The notes under the pieces were generated by a model. It did no database searches. It was not told the DNA's origin and was given only the letters and a program-made list of their open reading frames with translations. From an uncultured Variovorax sp. (GTDB taxonomy: Bacteria; Pseudomonadota; Gammaproteobacteria; Burkholderiales; Burkholderiaceae_C), in NCBI GenBank assembly GCA_903872875.1, contig CAIQMJ010000864.1:1-5991 (forward strand): 5,991 nt of DNA. Reading direction: 5' to 3'. The first letter of the stretch is position 1. Each line of letters begins with the position of its first letter. Positions 1-5,991 of this stretch are shown in pieces. The translations under genes and the position numbers were made by a program.

Positions 1-58
1 ATTGCTTGGGCAGGAGGAATTTGAGCATCGAGTAAGCGCCATTCACTGCCCATCCCAT
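1..58 (-). CDS. Possible start of a gene running off the left edge
   Basis: From an ATG at 56-58, 19 codons are open to the edge, reading MGWAVNGAYSMLKFLLPKQ, which looks protein-like. The frame is also open back to a TAA near 92. There is no good ribosome binding site, and a second ATG at 51-53 opens another frame (MGSEWRLLDAQ). Too short to identify; real coding is uncertain. Confidence 0.17.
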   Translation of the reverse strand, partial: MGWAVNGAYSMLKFLLPKQ

Positions 59-112
59 GGGCCCGTATTGGTAATTGTCACGTATTCGTTACGCTGAAGA
101 CCTCTTGTTTCC

Positions 113-149
113 CCTGTGTCGACGCGCTTCTTTGTAACGTCGACAGAGG
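113..149. repeat. Imperfect 11-bp inverted repeat with SalI-type cores
   Basis: Arms 113-123 (CCTGTGTCGAC) and 139-149 (GTCGACAGAGG) are complementary except for one position, with a 15-base spacer. No T-run follows on either strand, so it is not an obvious intrinsic terminator. It lies about 260 bases past the stop of the six-hairpin-like gene, in the AT-richer part of the window. It could be an operator or a weak terminator structure; function unknown. Confidence 0.45.
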
Positions 150-185
150 CAGGAGACCTAAAGTTTTAACAATGAATAGAAGCAG

Positions 186-413
186 CTAATTAACTGTTGC
201 AATTACGCACGCCCACCGTACCGAGCACATGGAATGAATACGGTCGAATAGACATCGCGTACCTTCTTCTGAAGACTCGATGCGCCGTCGACTGCGAATT
301 GCGCGGGAGACTGGCGGGCGCCGCGAAGCCGCGGCGACACGCGGCGTGTCGTCCTGCTGCGGGGACATCCCGCTCATGTCACCCATCCCGTCCATGCCGC
401 TCGTGCCGTTCAT
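186..413 (-). CDS. Doubtful small Gly/Met-rich reading frame overlapping the preceding stop
   Basis: 75 codons, ATG at 413, TAG at 186-188. The start overlaps the TGA of the preceding gene (410-412) as ATGA, an arrangement typical of translational coupling. The first 22 residues are Gly/Met/Asp/Ser-rich with a GM-spaced pattern (GMDGMGDMSGM); the rest is Arg-rich with no family features. No clear ribosome binding site is present beyond a weak GAGTGG. The frame is open upstream to 473 and there reads Gly/Ala-rich, so it could instead be the displaced end of the preceding gene's low-complexity tail. I do not recognise it, and it may not be a gene. Confidence 0.25.
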   Translation of the reverse strand: MNGTSGMDGMGDMSGMSPQQDDTPRVAAASRRPPVSRAIRSRRRIESSEEGTRCLFDRIHSMCSVRWACVIATVN

Positions 414-2200
414 GCCACTCGCACCGACAGCGCCCGCTGCGCGATGCCCGTACCCTTGCCCATCGCAGGCGGCTCACTCCCCAGGCCAACCTGCCCCGGC
501 CGGCCCGATGCGGGTCCGGCCGGTGTTCCTGCTGCTGCTGCGGCAGCGGCCCTTGCCCTGAGCAGCCGGTGGTAGCCCACATACCCCGACAGGTAATGCT
601 CCACGTCGTCGATGCGCACCCTGAACGACTGGTGCCGGATGAAGAACGACCCCTCGATCGCTCGCGGGTTCTTGAAGTACATCGCCAGCTCCGGCCAGAA
701 GAATCCGTTGAGCAGGTACTGCGCCCGGTGCTCCAGCGCACGGTCGAACTTCTCCTGGTCCACCATCGCCAGCAGGTGCTCCATCTCCGGCATCTGCCGC
801 AGCCGGCCGATCATCTGCTCGGCCGCCAGCATCAGCTCCAGCAGCGTAGGGAAGGTCGTCTTGCGATCCAGCACGAAGTCCAGGTGGTCCACCACGTTGA
901 GCAGACCGAAGCGGAAGTACTTCTCCTGCGGGCGCCACCGCGTCAGCTCGTTGACGCAGTAGCTCAGCCAGTGGTCGTGCGCGCGCCAGTGCTCGTTGCC
1001 GATGAAGTACCCGAAGGCCTTCTCCACCGCCGCCAGCCAGCGCGCGTCGCGCGTGAGCCCATACAGCCGCATCAGAGCGAACGCCGCCTCTCCGTCGTAA
1101 TACACGATGCGCGAGGCCTGCCTGAGCGACAGGTCCGCCGCATCGAGCACGTGGTCGAAGCGGCCGTTCTCGTGCTGCATCCACACGATGCCCAGCGCCA
1201 GCTTCTCCAGGAGCGGCTGCCAGCGCCGCGTGTCCATCGCCTCGCAGTACTTGACCAGCGCCAGCACGCACACAGCGTTGCCTCCGAGCTTGATCTCTTC
1301 TCCACTGTCCACCAGGAAGGCCAGTTCATGGCCTTCGGGCATCGGGTAGCTGCGGATGAGCGTGCTGCTCAGGTGTTCTATCGCCCGGTCGATCGCCGCC
1401 TTCAGCGCCGCCTCGCGTGTGAGCTCCCACGCCTCGATCATCGAATACAGCGTGCTGGCGTGGCGCAGGGTGTTGTACGTGGCGATCGGCCGGTCGAAGC
1501 ATGGGAAGTAGCCGTAGACGAAGAGCCCGCCGGGCTTGACCTGGCGCGCGAGGAAGGACGAGGCGCTGCGCACCAGGCCCAGCACGTCGTCGGCCCCCAG
1601 TGTCTGGAGCTCGCGCCGACCGGCGTTCAGGCCGCTGCCGCCCAACGGGTGCAGCACGTCGGCGCTCTTGCAGAACACGCCGCGCATGGACAGCAGGTAG
1701 GCCGGCCCGGCCGGCGGCACGTCGATGCTGACGTCCGCTCCGAAGCGCTGGCGCGCGTAGATGCGGAAGTTCCTGGCGTTGACCACCGCGTGTTCGATGG
1801 ATGCGCCTGCGTAGAGCATGGCGTTGGCGTTGAGCTCCTGTTCGGTGAACGCGATGCGCAGGCCCTCGTCCAGCGCCAGGCCCAGGCGGAAGTAGTTGCG
1901 CTTGGTGAGCGCGAGTTGTTCGACCAGCCGCTCCCAGCTCACCGCCCTCGCCCCTTCGACCCAGTCCACGCGCAGCCAGGTCGCGCTCAGCGAGGCGCCC
2001 TTCATCCAGTCCTCCAGCGCAGCGACGCCTTCGTCCCAGGCGCTGCGCAGGTCCGCTCCGCTCGCGTGCACGACGTGCGCGCGCTGTGTGCCGTCGCTCA
2101 CCGAGAAGAACAGCGCATAGGCCGGGTACGGCGCGGGCAGTGCCGCGCATTCGGCGCTCAGGTGCTCGAAGCAGGCGCGCAGCTGTTCACTCAAGGCCAT
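410..2200 (-). CDS. Soluble protein with alpha/alpha-hairpin (six-hairpin-like) domain, function unknown
   Basis: 596 residues; I do not recognise a named family. There is no signal peptide or membrane segment, so it is probably cytoplasmic. An N-terminal domain (about 1-165) has conserved-looking blocks WLRVDWVEGA (75-84), YFRLGLALD (103-111) and ELNANAMLY (122-130). From about 200 to 548, amphipathic helix pairs recur with aromatic and acidic residues at their turns: YNTLRHASTLYSMIEAWEL (242-260), EIKLGGNAVCVLALVKY (302-318), YYDGEAAFALMRLYGLT (367-383), NEHWRAHDHWLSYCVNEL (402-419) and GYVGYHRLL (539-547). This pattern resembles (alpha/alpha)6 toroids of six-hairpin glycosidases and N-acylglucosamine 2-epimerases, hence a possible carbohydrate substrate. 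A poly-Ala run (551-557) and a Gly/Pro tail end the protein. ATG at 2200 is preferred: GGAG lies 7 bases upstream, while the open frame further up runs into the lipoprotein gene and lacks protein-like sequence. Likely co-transcribed with the lipoprotein. The reading frame is firm; the fold is tentative. Confidence 0.85.
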   Translation of the reverse strand: MALSEQLRACFEHLSAECAALPAPYPAYALFFSVSDGTQRAHVVHASGADLRSAWDEGVAALEDWMKGASLSATWLRVDWVEGARAVSWERLVEQLALTKRNYFRLGLALDEGLRIAFTEQELNANAMLYAGASIEHAVVNARNFRIYARQRFGADVSIDVPPAGPAYLLSMRGVFCKSADVLHPLGGSGLNAGRRELQTLGADDVLGLVRSASSFLARQVKPGGLFVYGYFPCFDRPIATYNTLRHASTLYSMIEAWELTREAALKAAIDRAIEHLSSTLIRSYPMPEGHELAFLVDSGEEIKLGGNAVCVLALVKYCEAMDTRRWQPLLEKLALGIVWMQHENGRFDHVLDAADLSLRQASRIVYYDGEAAFALMRLYGLTRDARWLAAVEKAFGYFIGNEHWRAHDHWLSYCVNELTRWRPQEKYFRFGLLNVVDHLDFVLDRKTTFPTLLELMLAAEQMIGRLRQMPEMEHLLAMVDQEKFDRALEHRAQYLLNGFFWPELAMYFKNPRAIEGSFFIRHQSFRVRIDDVEHYLSGYVGYHRLLRARAAAAAAAGTPAGPASGRPGQVGLGSEPPAMGKGTGIAQRALSVRVA

Positions 2201-2207
2201 CGACGGG

Positions 2208-2211
2208 CTCC
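2208..2211 (-). promoter_or_regulatory. Ribosome binding site of the six-hairpin-like protein
   Basis: GGAG on the minus strand with a 7-base spacer to the ATG at 2200. It supports this start over any upstream in-frame codon. Confidence 0.6.
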
Positions 2212-2268
2212 ACGTGGTCGGGATTCGCAAGGTCGCCAAGGAGATCGCCGAAGTCAAGGTCGCAGGAG

Positions 2269-2289
2269 CAGAGGAACATCGCGCCTCTG
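2269..2289 (-). other. Short hairpin directly after the lipoprotein stop codon
   Basis: The minus strand reads CAGAGG, a 9-base loop, then CCTCTG, starting at the base after the TGA at 2290. The 6-bp stem is perfect, but there is no T-run and the loop is large. It is a weak structure that is unlikely to terminate transcription; it may be chance. Confidence 0.25.
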
Positions 2290-2802
2290 TCAGCGGTAGT
2301 TGAATTCGACCCGGCGGTTGAGCTGGTAGCCCTGCTCCGTCTTCTCCATCGAGGCAGGCTTCTCCGCGCCCCAGCTGATCGGGTCGATCTGGCTGTCGGA
2401 TACGCCCAGCAGCACCAGCGCCTGGCGCACTGCCTCCGAGCGGCGCTGGCCCAGCGCGAGGTTGTATTCGCGCCCGCCTCGAACGTCGGTGTTGCCTTCG
2501 AGGCTGACCTTGCTGTTGCGCCGCGACTTCAGGTAGTTGGCGTGCGCCTCGACCACGCCGCGGTATTCGGGCTTGACCTGCGACTTGTCGAAGTCGAAGT
2601 AGATGATGCGCGCCACGCCGGTCGGCCCGGCGTCGTTGGCCTTCGCCAGCGGCGCGGGCTGCACGGGCGCCACACGCGATGTCGCCTCCTTGTTCGAGTA
2701 GTAGTACGTCGCCTTGTCGCTGCCGTCCTTGCCTGTCGTGCCGCAGCCAGACAGCAATGCCGCCGCCGCTATCAGCACGACACAGGAGTGTCCGTTCTTC
2801 AT
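2290..2802 (-). CDS. OmpA/Pal-like peptidoglycan-binding outer-membrane lipoprotein
   Basis: 170 residues. The N terminus is a lipoprotein signal peptide: Lys at 2, a hydrophobic stretch at about 8-17 (VVLIAAAALL) and the lipobox LSGC with the lipidated Cys at 20. Gly rather than Asp at +2 predicts sorting to the outer membrane. A Tyr/Ser/Pro/Ala linker (about 21-62) leads to an OmpA C-terminal domain (about 63-170). The family marks seen are IIYFDFDKS (66-74), GNTDVRGGREYN (103-114), the Arg pair 120-121 and LNRRVEF (161-167). Asp106 and Arg121 correspond to the residues that in this family hold the diaminopimelate of peptidoglycan. The length and GNTD.RG form resemble Pal, but no tol genes lie next to it, so it is more likely a paralogue dedicated to this locus than the housekeeping Pal. 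ATG at 2802 is chosen because it gives a complete signal peptide and has a good ribosome binding site. A role in anchoring the upstream repeat protein is inferred from position only. Confidence 0.94.
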   Translation of the reverse strand: MKNGHSCVVLIAAAALLSGCGTTGKDGSDKATYYYSNKEATSRVAPVQPAPLAKANDAGPTGVARIIYFDFDKSQVKPEYRGVVEAHANYLKSRRNSKVSLEGNTDVRGGREYNLALGQRRSEAVRQALVLLGVSDSQIDPISWGAEKPASMEKTEQGYQLNRRVEFNYR

Positions 2803-2806
2803 GGTG

Positions 2807-2813
2807 CTTCCTT
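2807..2813 (-). promoter_or_regulatory. Ribosome binding site of the lipoprotein gene
   Basis: The minus strand reads AAGGAAG just before the ATG at 2802; its AGGA core is 6 bases from the start codon. It fixes the start and indicates independent initiation despite the upstream gene ending only 73 bases away. Confidence 0.75.
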
Positions 2814-2836
2814 TGCAGGGGATGGGAGGGGAAGCA

Positions 2837-2859
2837 GCGTCCTTGCGGACGCCGCGTCC
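2837..2859 (-). promoter_or_regulatory. Intergenic hairpin pair between repeat protein and lipoprotein
   Basis: On the minus strand, 2837-2852 reads GCGTCC-GCAA-GGACGC: a perfect 6-bp GC-rich stem closed by a GNRA-type tetraloop, 24 bases after the stop of the large gene. An alternative 5-bp stem, GGACG-CGG-CGTCC (2847-2859), uses the same bases, so the two cannot form together. No T-run follows, so this is not a classical intrinsic terminator. It may pause transcription, protect an mRNA end or partly separate expression of the two genes; the structure is seen, the role is inferred. Confidence 0.45.
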
Positions 2860-2875
2860 GATTCAATGAAACGCT

Positions 2876-5991
<3,116 letters not shown>

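Larger units (their letters stand above)
1..409. other. Mostly non-coding 3' flank of the gene cluster
   Basis: Apart from the two doubtful reading frames and the inverted repeat, I find no gene, RNA gene or mobile element end here. Bases 60-260 are clearly more AT-rich than the rest of the window, which fits an intergenic or regulatory region at the end of the minus-strand cluster. No convincing promoter or T-run terminator is visible on either strand. Confidence 0.5.

Noticed and set aside
120..215. A minus-strand sigma70-like promoter (TTGCAA, 18-base spacer, TATTCA)
   Set aside because: Both boxes match the consensus poorly, and no convincing gene follows within the window.
529..541. A CTG trinucleotide run
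   Set aside because: It only encodes the short poly-Ala stretch in the tail of the six-hairpin-like protein and is too short to be notable.
2201..2289. Plus-strand stretch reading KVAKEIAEVKVAGAEEHR in the gap between lipoprotein and six-hairpin-like gene
   Set aside because: It looks protein-like for about 25 residues, but it has no plausible start with a ribosome binding site and ends at a stop near 2300. The gap is better explained as a short intergenic spacer.
197..2299. A 700-codon open frame on the plus strand opposite the six-hairpin-like gene
   Set aside because: Its translation is dominated by Arg, His, Gln and Ala with no domain-like pattern, whereas the minus-strand frame has regular helices, aromatic motifs and a ribosome binding site. 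Long antisense frames are common opposite GC-rich genes.

Overview
The window is GC-rich (the first ~250 bases are noticeably more AT-rich). Its codon use and gene types fit a high-GC Gram-negative proteobacterium; a Burkholderiales-like betaproteobacterium is my best guess. That guess rests on overall look only, because no rRNA, tRNA or marker gene is present.

Every gene I can support lies on the minus strand, so the window reads right to left. (1) From beyond the right edge down to 2876 is the 3' part of one very large gene for a repetitive, extremely acidic, surface-adhesin-like protein. In order, it shows a perfect Asp-Ala dipeptide tract (5756-5991), five ~140-170-residue repeats that each carry the signature TQVDY[LV]TDG, three exact-length 22-residue LLGGD/LLGGN units, and seven ~21-residue LLAPVTDL units up to the C terminus. 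(2) After 73 bases containing a GNRA-loop hairpin comes a 170-residue OmpA/Pal-type outer-membrane lipoprotein (2290-2802). (3) After 89 bases comes a 596-residue soluble protein (410-2200) whose second half looks like an alpha/alpha-hairpin toroid, as in six-hairpin glycosidases and sugar epimerases. (4) A doubtful 75-codon Gly/Met-rich reading frame (186-413) overlaps its stop as ATGA. Bases 1-409 are otherwise without a convincing gene and hold an 11-bp inverted repeat at 113-149.

Same strand, short gaps and good ribosome binding sites suggest one transcription unit. My inference is a surface module: a giant secreted or surface-anchored fibre, a peptidoglycan-binding lipoprotein that could tether or support it at the envelope, and a cytoplasmic carbohydrate-fold protein of unknown role. 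The export machinery and the N terminus of the large protein lie outside the window, so the mode of secretion cannot be told. The most unusual feature is the large protein itself: in 1037 visible residues I find no Lys, Arg, Cys or Trp, and all five Tyr residues sit in the repeated TQVDY motif.
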